64,000 bases of DNA from CALJDF01 sp038121105 (lineage in GTDB: Bacteria; Pseudomonadota; Alphaproteobacteria; SHVP01), in assembly GCA_038121105.1 (NCBI GenBank), contig JAYONB010000002.1, positions 62,001 to 126,000 on the forward strand, written 5' to 3'. The translations under genes and the position numbers were made by a program. This document shows positions 16,955-25,399 of this stretch, piece by piece. Numbering within the stretch: position 1 is the first letter of the stretch; the number at the start of each line of letters is the position of its first letter. The notes beneath the pieces are model-generated. The model was not told where the DNA came from. It saw nothing but the letters and a program-made list of their open reading frames with translations, and did no database searches.

Positions 16955-17953
16955 ATGATCGCAGTCGGACAACGCAACGCCATCACGGACGTCGATGGTA
17001 TCAGAGTGGGCAACGTTCACGACCACCGAATTCGTAGTGGTGTGACGGTGTTGCTGCCCGATCAACCTTGTGTGGCCGCGGCTGACATCCGGGGGGGTGC
17101 GCCGGGGACCCGCGAGACAGATCTGCTCGATCCGGCCAACAGCGTCGAGACCATCAACGGTCTAGTGTTTTCGGGCGGTACGGCTTTCGGCCTCGACGCT
17201 GCCAGCGGGGTGGTTTCTTGGTTGGCGAGCGAGGGCCGCGGCGCGCGGGTGCGCGACGTCACGGTGCCCATCGTGCCGGCCGCGATCATTTTCGATCCGC
17301 CCGCGGGCGGTGCCCAGGACTGGCATCAGAACCCACCCCATCGTTCGATGGCGATCGAGGCGTGCAAGGCGGCCTCGACCAGCTTTGACCAAGGCAATGT
17401 CGGCGCCGGTCTGGGGGCGATCGCGGGACCGCTCAAAGGCGGTCTCGGTTCGGCATCGGTGGTGCGCGGGGACGGGATCCAGGTCGGCGCGCTGGCCATC
17501 GCCAATCCCTTTGGTTCGACCGTCGCGCCGGGATCGTCGGTGTTCTGGGCTGCGCCCTATGAAATGGCGGGCGAGCTAGGCGGGCAGGCGGCACTCCCGG
17601 CGATCAAGCCGGCCGATATGCCTTATGTCCTTCCGGGTATGGAAGGCGCCAATACCACCTTGGTCGCGGTGGCGACGAACCTGTCGTTGACCCGCAGCCA
17701 GGCGAAGCGTCTGGCGATCATGGCGCAAGATGGCTTGGCGCGCGCCATCCGGCCGGTACATTCGCCGTTCGATGGCGATAGCGTCTTTGCCCTTGCCACG
17801 GGCACGCTCGATATTGCGGTGACGCCGCCGCTCCTTGCCGATGTCGGGCTTTTGGCTGCGGATGCTGCCGCGCGAGCGATCGCAAAGGGCGTGTATAACG
17901 CGGAGTCGCTGGGCGACTTCCCGTCCTACAAAGATCAGTTTGGGTTGAGCTAG
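16955..17953 (+). CDS. P1/S58 family aminopeptidase (DmpA-like)
   Basis: This 332-residue member of the DmpA/L-aminopeptidase family consists of self-processing Ntn-like hydrolases that release N-terminal residues or act on beta-peptides. Recognisable segments are the opening NAITDVDGIRVGNVHD, then DIRGGAPGTRETDLL, GGTAFGLDAASGV, and the likely processing site in EGANTTLVAVATN, whose first Thr would be the nucleophile. The ATG at 16955 has GAGGGAAA upstream as ribosome binding site. It diverges from ggt with only 36 nt between starts, so the two genes, both acting on peptides, may share control. No signal peptide is evident. Confidence 0.9.
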   Translation: MIAVGQRNAITDVDGIRVGNVHDHRIRSGVTVLLPDQPCVAAADIRGGAPGTRETDLLDPANSVETINGLVFSGGTAFGLDAASGVVSWLASEGRGARVRDVTVPIVPAAIIFDPPAGGAQDWHQNPPHRSMAIEACKAASTSFDQGNVGAGLGAIAGPLKGGLGSASVVRGDGIQVGALAIANPFGSTVAPGSSVFWAAPYEMAGELGGQAALPAIKPADMPYVLPGMEGANTTLVAVATNLSLTRSQAKRLAIMAQDGLARAIRPVHSPFDGDSVFALATGTLDIAVTPPLLADVGLLAADAAARAIAKGVYNAESLGDFPSYKDQFGLS

Positions 17954-17971
17954 GCGCGCAACGGTCGCGGA

Positions 17972-19186
17972 TCAGCGAACGTAGATATGCACCTCGTTGG
18001 TGAACGCCTCGGCGCTGGACGACGAGGAAAGCTGCACCCGGTTGGCGGGCAGACCCATGTCGTTCAACGAACGCAATACCCGTTCGGCATTGTCTTTCGA
18101 ACGCGAGGTGTTCAGCGCAACCTCGGCCGGGGTGCCCCGATTGGGCGAGACCGCGACGAGATCGAATTGCGATTGGGGCCGTTGCTCCAACGCCCGGCTG
18201 ATCGCGGAGAACAGCGCCTGTTCATAGGGCACGTCGGGACGGTCGAACCGGATCACCACCAAGGGCCGTCGGTTGGCAAACTGGCTGTTGCGGTTCGGCG
18301 CGGTCGCGGCTTGCGGCGGCGAGCTGGAGATCGGCGCGGCGGTCGCGAAAGCGCGGTTGGCGAGGCTCGGCCCCAACAACTCGCCGTTCTTGATCGCCAG
18401 CGAAAGCGTCGTGAGATTGGCCCGCTCGTTGCCGACATAAGCAGTCTGACGGCTGACGTCTTCACTCAATTCGTTGAGGAGACGGTCGATCAGGACAACG
18501 GTGCGGTTGGTCTCGTCCTCTAGGATCACGAGTTGGCGGTGATCTTCGTCGATCGCACCCGACAACCCAAAGGTCGCCCGTGTGCTTTCCAGGACGAAGG
18601 AGGCAAAAGCCGAATCTGCCGCGACCGAATTCGCCAAGCTGTTCAGCTGGTTGATGTCGCTGCCCAAACGGTCGAGCTCGGCCTGACCGAGGTTCCACTG
18701 GTTCACTAGGACCGGATTGCCAGGGGTGGTGCCGACCTGCAGGCGTGCCGAGATCGCGGCGATGGTGCCGTGATAGCGCTGCGAGGTCGCGGCAAGCTGT
18801 TCGCGAATCACCTGCAACCGCTGGTTCTGCTGAACGATGTTGGCTTGCAGCTGGCTGAGTTCGCCGCGCAATTGCGCGACCTTCTGTCCGACAAACGTGC
18901 CCGTGTTGACACCGGGCGTGACGTCGGGCGGATTGAAGGTTGACCGACCCAGCGCCGGCGGCGGCGCGGGCGCGACAGGTGCCGGTGCGACGGTGTTGGG
19001 TGTCGCGGCGACTTGGGCGTTCTGTATGCCTTGGTTTGCCGGGGCGGCGGTCGCCGCCGAAGACACGACCTGATCGTCACCTCGACCGGGGAAAACCGCA
19101 TCGGAGACGAATGAGCATCCACCGAGCGCGATAGCCACGACAAAGGCGACTGAAGAATATTTCCCTACCATGCGAGGCAACACCAT
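17972..19186 (-). CDS. Lipoprotein with coiled coil and OmpA-like C-terminus
   Basis: I do not recognise a named family. The 404-residue protein has an N-terminal hydrophobic segment ending in a lipobox (ALGGC, Cys24), so it should be a lipoprotein. A Pro/Ala-rich spacer follows (about 45-90), then a long helical, Gln-rich region likely to form coiled coil (about 105-275). The C-terminal domain (about 305-404) contains RSKDNAERVLRSLNDMG and ends NEVHIYVR, reminiscent of OmpA-type peptidoglycan-binding domains. This suggests a periplasmic link between membrane and cell wall, which is inference. The ATG at 19171 is an alternative start. It ends 18 nt from the P1 peptidase stop (convergent). Confidence 0.78.
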   Translation of the reverse strand: MVLPRMVGKYSSVAFVVAIALGGCSFVSDAVFPGRGDDQVVSSAATAAPANQGIQNAQVAATPNTVAPAPVAPAPPPALGRSTFNPPDVTPGVNTGTFVGQKVAQLRGELSQLQANIVQQNQRLQVIREQLAATSQRYHGTIAAISARLQVGTTPGNPVLVNQWNLGQAELDRLGSDINQLNSLANSVAADSAFASFVLESTRATFGLSGAIDEDHRQLVILEDETNRTVVLIDRLLNELSEDVSRQTAYVGNERANLTTLSLAIKNGELLGPSLANRAFATAAPISSSPPQAATAPNRNSQFANRRPLVVIRFDRPDVPYEQALFSAISRALEQRPQSQFDLVAVSPNRGTPAEVALNTSRSKDNAERVLRSLNDMGLPANRVQLSSSSSAEAFTNEVHIYVR

Positions 19187-19517
19187 TAGATATGCATGTC
19201 GACGTCGAACAACTCGAGAAGATCGCGATCGATTTTCGATCCAGCAGCAACAATCATTTCTTGAGATTATCCAACAATATACAGGTAATACGGGTCAGCT
19301 AACTTGAAGTTTACTGAGACTGCGCGATCTTAAACAAATGAGGACCAACCCCACAAGCGATTTTGCCTTGAAAATCGAGCATTTAGGTGGTGCGGGGCTA
19401 ACCGACCCCACTGAATTGGGGGTCAGAGTCCTGCTTGCGCGGCGTCTTGCAGGGAAACCGCATATTGATTAGGTTCCACGCCTTCGTGCGCGAGCCCGGT
19501 GGTGTCGCCACACTTGG
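19187..19517. other. AT-richer intergenic region, no gene seen
   Basis: These 331 nt separate the lipoprotein gene from tRNA-Arg. The part from about 19240 to 19350 is clearly richer in A and T than the flanks and probably holds the lipoprotein promoter, though no convincing -35/-10 pair was found. A 6-bp hairpin (19404-19409 with 19419-19424, GACCCC/GGGGTC) is not followed by a T-run. CTTGCA at 19446 with TTAGGT 17 nt later is a weak candidate for the tRNA promoter. No protein-coding or structured RNA signal was recognised. Confidence 0.5.
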
Positions 19518-19594
19518 GCGGCTGTAGCTCAGCTGGATAGAGCACTAGACTACGAATCTAGGGGTCGGGAGTTCGAATCTTCCCAGCCGCGCCA
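19518..19594 (+). tRNA. tRNA-Arg(ACG)
   Basis: A complete cloverleaf can be drawn over 77 nt. The acceptor arm is GCGGCTG paired with CAGCCGC, the D-arm is GCTC/GAGC, and the anticodon stem is CTAGA/TCTAG with loop CTACGAA. The T-arm is GGGAG/CTTCC around TTCGAAT, followed by discriminator G and an encoded CCA (19592-19594). The anticodon ACG (19552-19554) would be edited to ICG and read CGU, CGC and CGA. No integrase or att repeat was seen on either side. Confidence 0.97.
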
Positions 19595-19674
19595 CTCCTC
19601 CTTTCACCGATCGATAGCGACCGGCACAACCCGACGCTAAGGTGGTGTCCGCAAAACGCGGGTCGGGAGGGTTC

Positions 19675-21123
19675 ATGACAGACAACACGCCGCACTATCG
19701 CCTCATGGTCGTGGGGGCCACGCCTTCGGAAGCGCAAAAACAGGTTTTTGCGCCCTATGACCGAAGCGTGATTGCTACGGTCGATGCCGCCGACGGGGCG
19801 GCGGTCGAGGCCGCGCTCACAACCGCCTACGGGACGTTTCGGGACAGAGATTCGTGGCTTTCCAAACCACGGCGTATCGAAATTCTATCTAAGGCCGCCG
19901 CGATCATGAACGACCAAGTCGAGCAATTGGCGCTCGACGCGGCGCGCGAGGGCGGCAAGCCGTTAATCGATTCGCGGGTCGAGGTGGTGCGCGCGATCAG
20001 TTCCGTCGAAGCGTGCGTCGAAGAACTCAAGTATGCGACCGGTGAGATTATCCCGATGAACGTCAATGCGGCGTCCGCCAACCGGTTCGCCGCTACCACG
20101 CTGGAGCCCATCGGCGTCGTCGTCGCCGTCAGTGCGTTCAACCATCCACTCAATCTCATTGCGCATCAGGTTGCGCCCGCGGTTGCGACGGGTTGCCCCG
20201 TCATCGTCAAGCCGTCCGAAGATACGCCGTTGTCGTGCATCCGGTTCGTTCAAATCCTGCGGGAGGCTGGGCTCCCCGAGGAGTGGTGTCAGGTCACCGT
20301 CACTGAAACGCGCGATGTCGCGACCGCGTTGGTCACCGACCCCCGCGTGGCGTTTTTCAGCTTTATCGGCAGCCCCGGTGTGGGCTGGTCGCTGCGCTCG
20401 CAATTGGCGCCCGGTACCCGGTGCGCGCTGGAACATGGGGGGGCCGCGCCGGTCATCGTCGGACCGGATGCCGACGTGGCCGAGATCGTGCCCCCGCTCG
20501 CCAAGGGCGGGATGTATCACGCGGGCCAAGTCTGCGTGTCGGTGCAGCGGGTCTTTGCGCACGAAAGCATCGCGCGCCCTCTGGCCGAGGCGCTGGCTGA
20601 TGCGGCGGAAAAAATGATCGTCGGCGATCCGACGCGGGCCGATACCGAAGTGGGGCCCTTGATCCGACCCCGCGAAGTGGAACGCGTCCACGAATGGACC
20701 ACCGAGGCTATCGACCGCGGCGCCGAAGTGCTGTCCGGCGGCGAACCGATGGACCACAACTGCTATCGGCCCACCGTCCTTTATGACCCGCCCGAGGATG
20801 CTCGCGTCTCGCAACAGGAAATCTTTGGGCCGGTGGTTTGCGTCTATCCCTACGACGACATGGACGAGGCGATCGAACGTGCGAACGCGCTGCCTTTCGC
20901 TTTTCAGGCCGCAGTGTTCACCAAAGACATCGACCGCGCGATGCGCGTCTACAGCCGTCTCGATGCGTCGGCAGTGATGATCAACGACCACACGGCCTTC
21001 CGGGTCGATTGGATGCCGTTTGCGGGATTGCGTCAGTCGGGACTCGGGGTGGGCGGTATTCCCCACACCATGCATGACATGCAGATCCAGAAGATGATGG
21101 TTCTTCGCTCGCCCGAACTTTGA
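19675..21123 (+). CDS. NAD(P)-dependent aldehyde dehydrogenase
   Basis: This is a 482-residue ALDH superfamily enzyme oxidising an aldehyde to an acid. Catalytic features are Asn in VSAFNHPLNL, Glu in the segment LEHGGAAPVIV (normally ELGG) and the nucleophilic Cys in HAGQVCVSVQR. The C-terminus NDHTAFRVDWMPFAG...GGIPHTMHDMQ resembles the lactaldehyde/GapN-like branch, but the substrate is not certain. The ATG at 19675 has a strong GGGAGG site 6-7 nt upstream; a GTG at 19642 is less likely. It is tightly followed by a small iron-sulfur protein gene. Confidence 0.88.
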   Translation: MTDNTPHYRLMVVGATPSEAQKQVFAPYDRSVIATVDAADGAAVEAALTTAYGTFRDRDSWLSKPRRIEILSKAAAIMNDQVEQLALDAAREGGKPLIDSRVEVVRAISSVEACVEELKYATGEIIPMNVNAASANRFAATTLEPIGVVVAVSAFNHPLNLIAHQVAPAVATGCPVIVKPSEDTPLSCIRFVQILREAGLPEEWCQVTVTETRDVATALVTDPRVAFFSFIGSPGVGWSLRSQLAPGTRCALEHGGAAPVIVGPDADVAEIVPPLAKGGMYHAGQVCVSVQRVFAHESIARPLAEALADAAEKMIVGDPTRADTEVGPLIRPREVERVHEWTTEAIDRGAEVLSGGEPMDHNCYRPTVLYDPPEDARVSQQEIFGPVVCVYPYDDMDEAIERANALPFAFQAAVFTKDIDRAMRVYSRLDASAVMINDHTAFRVDWMPFAGLRQSGLGVGGIPHTMHDMQIQKMMVLRSPEL

Positions 21124-21149
21124 CGTCGGTTGCGCTAGGGTCGGTGGTC

Positions 21150-21821
21150 ATGGCCCGCACTATTGTGCGTTCCCTCGCGCCGTATTGTTTGATCTATCGC
21201 GGCGGGTTTGATCCCGCGCCAGGAGAATGCGGCCTTCCCAACGATGAACCGGTGGGCAGCGTCGTGTTGGTCGGCAACGCAGGGTCCGCGCTGTGGGCGC
21301 CGTTCCAATCTCATCCGATATCTCGCGACGGCTTGCCGGATCCTTTGAACCGGTGGATCGAACAGGTGGTGGGCGATGTCGCCGCATCGCTCGGCGCGCG
21401 GGTCGTCTATGCCCACCAAGGGCCGCCTTACTTGCCGTTCCTGACCTGGGCCGCGCGGTGCGATGCGGTCTCGCCTTCGCCGCTCGGGTTGTTTGTCCAT
21501 CCCGAATACGGCCTGTGGCATGCCTATCGTGCGGCGCTGGTGTTCCCCGAATCGATTGCGTTGTTCGCACCGGATGATCGGCCATCCCCTTGCGTGACCT
21601 GTCAGGATCGCCTTTGCACATCGGCGTGTCCCGTCTCAGGCAACGACCTTATCCGCAACCATGTTCAGGGGTGCGCCGGGAGCGGTCGCGCCGAAGGGCG
21701 GGATTGTCGGCGGCACGGGTGTGCCTCTCGCCGCGCTTGCCCGGTGGGGCGAGAGTTTCAATACATTCCCGATCACATGCGCTTTCACATGGAAACGTTC
21801 TTGCGGTCAGGAGATTTTTGA
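21150..21821 (+). CDS. Small iron-sulfur protein, QueG-like Cys motifs
   Basis: The 223-residue protein is soluble, with no signal peptide. Near residue 150 it has CVTCQDRLCTSACPVSG, a CxxCxxxxCxxxCP ferredoxin motif able to hold a [4Fe-4S] cluster. A second Cys group (GRDCRRHGCASRRACP) could hold another. The paired motifs recall the ferredoxin part of epoxyqueuosine reductase QueG, but the cobalamin-binding N-terminal domain is not recognisable, so I do not call it QueG. It starts 26 nt after the aldehyde dehydrogenase stop; an upstream TTG at 21120 would overlap that stop. A role as electron carrier for its neighbour is possible but unproved. The 3' end overlaps the convergent GT41 gene by 15 nt. 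Confidence 0.75.
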   Translation: MARTIVRSLAPYCLIYRGGFDPAPGECGLPNDEPVGSVVLVGNAGSALWAPFQSHPISRDGLPDPLNRWIEQVVGDVAASLGARVVYAHQGPPYLPFLTWAARCDAVSPSPLGLFVHPEYGLWHAYRAALVFPESIALFAPDDRPSPCVTCQDRLCTSACPVSGNDLIRNHVQGCAGSGRAEGRDCRRHGCASRRACPVGREFQYIPDHMRFHMETFLRSGDF

Positions 21822-24062
21822 GTCGACGTCAAAGGTGGTCGGCGGCGTACCGTGTGCCGCCATATCGTACATCTTACGAAAGGCCGTATTGAGATGGGCT
21901 GCCAGCACACCGGCGTCGAACAGCGGCGCCGCATCACGTTGTCGGCGTAAGGTCTCTTTGGCGCGGCGCAATGCCTCAGGCTCGGTTCCCAGGGCGATCG
22001 CCGCGGCCGTGTAGCCCGCCACATCGTCGTGGATCCACGCTGGGGTGCCGAGCGCGGTTAGGATCGACGCACCGGTCCGGGCACTTTGGGTGGTACCGGC
22101 AATCGTCAGGACCGGGACGCCGGCAAGCAGTGCGTCGAGCGTCGTCACCCCGCCGGTGTGCCCGAACGCGTCCAAACAAATATCCGCCAGCGGGTGACGC
22201 GCGAGGTGCGCATGTCGATCCTTGCGCGCGGCAAAGACTAGGCGTCCGCCGTCAACACCTTGGCCCGCTGCGGCATCGCGCAGGCGATCCTGAACGTCGT
22301 CGCCCGCTGCGCGCAGCCACAGCACGCTATCGGGTACCGCCGACAGAATGTTCATCCATGCGCCGAAAGCGGCGGGATCCAATTTGTAGGTCGCGTTGAA
22401 CGAGGCATAGACCACACCGGTTGCGGGCAATCCTTCTTCTGCCCGGGTCGGCGCGACTTCGGGCACATCGATTCGTCTTGCCGCCATAAAGGTATCGGGC
22501 AAATAGGCCAGCACTTCGGTGCAGTGCGCGGCCAACGCCGGCGGCGTATGCGTGCGATCGGTGACAAGCCACGGAATGTAGTCCGCCCCCACCGTGCTGC
22601 CGTAGCCCAGATAATGCGCCTGCACCGGGGCCGGTCGTCGCGCAAAGATATCCAGCCGACCGCCACGGGTATGCCCGGCCAGATCGACTAGGACATCGAT
22701 GCCGTCGGCACGAATGCGTGCGGCGGCCTGGTCGGCCGACAAGGCATTGAGATCGACGAGCCGATCGAACGCCTCGGCAAGTTCCTCGGTTTGCGTATCG
22801 GTCTCCCCGGCAGCGACGGAATAACCGATCCACTGGATGGTGGAGTCTTGGCGTGCGGCCAACACGCTCGAGAACGACATGGCGAGGCTATGGGTGCGAA
22901 AATCAGGTGAGACGAATCCGACTCGAAGCGTCGGCTTGCCCGGAACCGCCGCCGGCGCGTCTCCAACCGGCCCGACTTCGGCGGCGGCGGCGGAGCGCCG
23001 GGCCGCGATCAGGCGGGTCTCGGCGTCGGCGGTTGTTCCAGCTAGTGCGAACGGGGGCACCTGGGCGCCTGCGTGTACATCGTCGATAACCGCCGCGACC
23101 AATTGCGCATCGTCATCCCACGCGCAAATGTGGCGGCGCGAGTGCAGCAGATAGGCATGTGCGCCGGGCAGCGCGGGGTCGCGCGACAGCGCGTCCTGAT
23201 AGGCGTCGACGGCTTCGGCGTGACGTCCCAACGATTGCAGGATATGGCCGAGGTTGAGGCGCGCGTTGAGGTCGCTCGGCGCGATCTCGACGGCTTGCCG
23301 GGCGGCCTCAAGCGCATCTTCGTGCCGCCCGAGACACTGGAGCGAAATCGCCATGTTGCCGAATGCTTCCGCGTATTGCGCCTGCTGCGCCACGGCTTTC
23401 TCGAAATGCGGTATCGCCGCCGTATGGTTGGCGGCCGCCTGTTCGCACAAACCCAAACCGTTGAAGGCCATGCTGTTCGTCGGGTCTTGTTGGCGCGCGT
23501 GGTTGAACCAACGTCGTGCGGTGTCGATAAGGCCCTGCGCCAGCAGGCAGTCGCCGAGATTTAATTTCCAAGCCAGCGTGTCGGGCGCGCGCTCGGCCGC
23601 TTCTCGGAGTGCAACCTCGCCTTCTTTGAGACGGTTGGCGGCAACCAGCGCATTGCCGAGTGCGCCATGGGCGACGGCGCGATCAGGGGTCAGCATGACC
23701 GCGTGTCGGGCGGACTCGACAGCTTCGTCGTGTTGGCCCAGTCGAGAGGCTGCGGCGGCCATGTTGATAAAGACTTCGGGGACCTGAGGGGCTAGGCGGG
23801 CCGCTCTTTGGAAATCAACCAGCGCAGTATTGGCGTCACCCGCGTTCATCCTCCAAACACCGAGGGTAAACGAGACTTCCGCGTCGTCCCGGTTTCGGTC
23901 AAAGGTGGCCAGTATCTCGACGGCCCCCGCTTGGTCGCCCTGTGCCGCGGCCTCGCGGGCGGCGGCCAGGACGTGCGCGGCGGTCTTGCCGTCGATTTTT
24001 CCGTCGGCGCCGGGGGGCGTCATATTCTGTTCGACCGTTTCGCTGGGGGCTTGAGGTGGCAC
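21807..24062 (-). CDS. TPR-containing GT41 (OGT/SPINDLY-like) glycosyltransferase
   Basis: The 751-residue protein combines TPR repeats (about residues 25-310, with units such as AYGNMAISLQCLGRHEDAL-type helices and the LNLGHILQSLGRHAEAVDAY segment) with a C-terminal GT41 glycosyltransferase domain (about 375-745). Catalytic-domain segments include VGFVSPDFRTHS, VDLAGHTRGGRLDIFARRPAPVQ, YLGYGSTVGADYI, DICLDAFGHTGGVTTLDALLAGVPV and the UDP-binding-type C-terminus. The eukaryotic relatives are O-GlcNAc or O-fucose transferases. Bacterial members are thought to glycosylate proteins, but no acceptor is encoded nearby. It is a single-gene unit facing the iron-sulfur protein gene. Confidence 0.88.
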   Translation of the reverse strand: MPPQAPSETVEQNMTPPGADGKIDGKTAAHVLAAAREAAAQGDQAGAVEILATFDRNRDDAEVSFTLGVWRMNAGDANTALVDFQRAARLAPQVPEVFINMAAAASRLGQHDEAVESARHAVMLTPDRAVAHGALGNALVAANRLKEGEVALREAAERAPDTLAWKLNLGDCLLAQGLIDTARRWFNHARQQDPTNSMAFNGLGLCEQAAANHTAAIPHFEKAVAQQAQYAEAFGNMAISLQCLGRHEDALEAARQAVEIAPSDLNARLNLGHILQSLGRHAEAVDAYQDALSRDPALPGAHAYLLHSRRHICAWDDDAQLVAAVIDDVHAGAQVPPFALAGTTADAETRLIAARRSAAAAEVGPVGDAPAAVPGKPTLRVGFVSPDFRTHSLAMSFSSVLAARQDSTIQWIGYSVAAGETDTQTEELAEAFDRLVDLNALSADQAAARIRADGIDVLVDLAGHTRGGRLDIFARRPAPVQAHYLGYGSTVGADYIPWLVTDRTHTPPALAAHCTEVLAYLPDTFMAARRIDVPEVAPTRAEEGLPATGVVYASFNATYKLDPAAFGAWMNILSAVPDSVLWLRAAGDDVQDRLRDAAAGQGVDGGRLVFAARKDRHAHLARHPLADICLDAFGHTGGVTTLDALLAGVPVLTIAGTTQSARTGASILTALGTPAWIHDDVAGYTAAAIALGTEPEALRRAKETLRRQRDAAPLFDAGVLAAHLNTAFRKMYDMAAHGTPPTTFDVDSKIS

Positions 24063-24223
24063 ATGGCCAGAGTGTGGGCAGCCGGTTAACCCTTCGTAAA
24101 GCCGGAATTCCTTCCTCGACCGCGACGTGTCCGACGGGTGTTCAGATTGACAGATTTGGCCGTGGGCCCCATATTCTGCCGTTTTCCAACGCTGGTTCCC
24201 TGAACCGAACGCGGGAGAGCACC

Positions 24224-25396
24224 TTGATTTCCGCCGTCATGCCGACCTACGCCCGCGCAGACCTTGCGTTTGTCCGGGGCGAGGGTCCTTACCTATTTGA
24301 TACCGAGGGACAGAAGTATCTCGACTTCGCCTCCGGCATTGCCGTGACCACGCTTGGCCACAATCACCCTCGCCTCACCGCCGCGCTTCGGGCCGCATCC
24401 GAGGGCGTTTGGCACACATCGAATCTCGTGCACATCCCGACGCAAGAAGCGCTCGCCGAGACCCTTGTCGCCCACACGTTCGCGGACACGGTCTTTTTCG
24501 GCAATTCCGGCGCCGAGGCGGTCGAGTGCTGCATCAAGGTTGCGCGCAAATACCATGCAGCCAACGGTCATCCCGAACGCTTTCGGGTCATCACCTTCGA
24601 ATCCGCGTTCCACGGGCGGACGCTGGCGACCCTGGCGGCGGGCAATCAGGCGAAACACTTGGACGGATTCGGCCCCAAGGTCGATGGGTTCGACCAAGTG
24701 CCGTTCGGCGATGTCCCCGCGCTCGAGGCGGCGATCGGGCCCGCCACAGCCGCCATTATGGTTGAACCGATCCAGGGCGAAAGCGGCGTACGCGTACCTT
24801 CGGACTCGTTCCTGCCGGCCCTGCGCGAGATTGCCGATCGCGAGGGGATTTTGTTGATCTTTGACGAGGTCCAGTCCGGCGTCGGGCGGACCGGGCGGCT
24901 CTTCGCGCACGAGCACTGGGGCGTGACGCCCGATGTCATGGCGGTCGCCAAGGCGCTCGGTGGCGGTTTGCCGATCGGCGCGTGCCTAGCCACCGAACGT
25001 GCGGCGCAAGGCATGGTCGCCGGCACCCATGGATCGACTTTCGGCGGCAATCCCCTTTCGACCGCGGTCGCGCTGGCGGTCATGGAAGAAGTCACCAAGC
25101 CGGGGTTTTTGGAAGGCGTCGAGAAAAACGGCGCGTTGCTTAGGGGTGGTCTGGAAAAGCTTAAAGCCAAGCATGGCAACAAGATCACCGAGGTTCGCGG
25201 CAAGGGGCTCTTCCTGGGGCTGCGGTGCACCGGTGATCCGGGCGTTGTCATCGAAGAATTACGCAAGCGCGGGATGCTGACCGTGATCGCGGGCGACAAC
25301 GTCGTTCGGTTGTTGCCGCCGCTCATTGTGACCGAAGAACATATTGCGGAAGCGCTCGCCAAGCTTGACGAGGCGCTGAGCGCGACGAGCTTTTAG
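24224..25396 (+). CDS. argD: Acetylornithine aminotransferase
   Basis: ArgD is a class III PLP aminotransferase converting N-acetylglutamate semialdehyde to N-acetylornithine, and often also acts in the DAP pathway as the DapC step. The TTG at 24224 follows GGGAGAG by 6 nt and gives MISAVMPTYARADLAF, the family's usual N-terminus, with 390 residues; the ATG at 24239 is the alternative. Motifs include NSGAEAVECCIKVARKYH, FESAFHGRT, EPIQGESGV, FDEVQSGVGRTG and the PLP-lysine segment AVAKALGGGLPIGA. argF follows after 3 nt. The frame stays open far upstream, but that part overlaps the GT41 gene. Confidence 0.95.
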   Translation: MISAVMPTYARADLAFVRGEGPYLFDTEGQKYLDFASGIAVTTLGHNHPRLTAALRAASEGVWHTSNLVHIPTQEALAETLVAHTFADTVFFGNSGAEAVECCIKVARKYHAANGHPERFRVITFESAFHGRTLATLAAGNQAKHLDGFGPKVDGFDQVPFGDVPALEAAIGPATAAIMVEPIQGESGVRVPSDSFLPALREIADREGILLIFDEVQSGVGRTGRLFAHEHWGVTPDVMAVAKALGGGLPIGACLATERAAQGMVAGTHGSTFGGNPLSTAVALAVMEEVTKPGFLEGVEKNGALLRGGLEKLKAKHGNKITEVRGKGLFLGLRCTGDPGVVIEELRKRGMLTVIAGDNVVRLLPPLIVTEEHIAEALAKLDEALSATSF

Positions 25397-25399
25397 GTC

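Noticed and set aside
19404..19424. Hairpin in the lipoprotein-tRNA interval as terminator
   Set aside because: The stem has 6 bp and no T-run on either strand.
19518..19594. tRNA-Arg as an integration site for a mobile element
   Set aside because: No integrase, no repeat of the tRNA 3' end and no foreign-looking cargo follow; the downstream genes look native.
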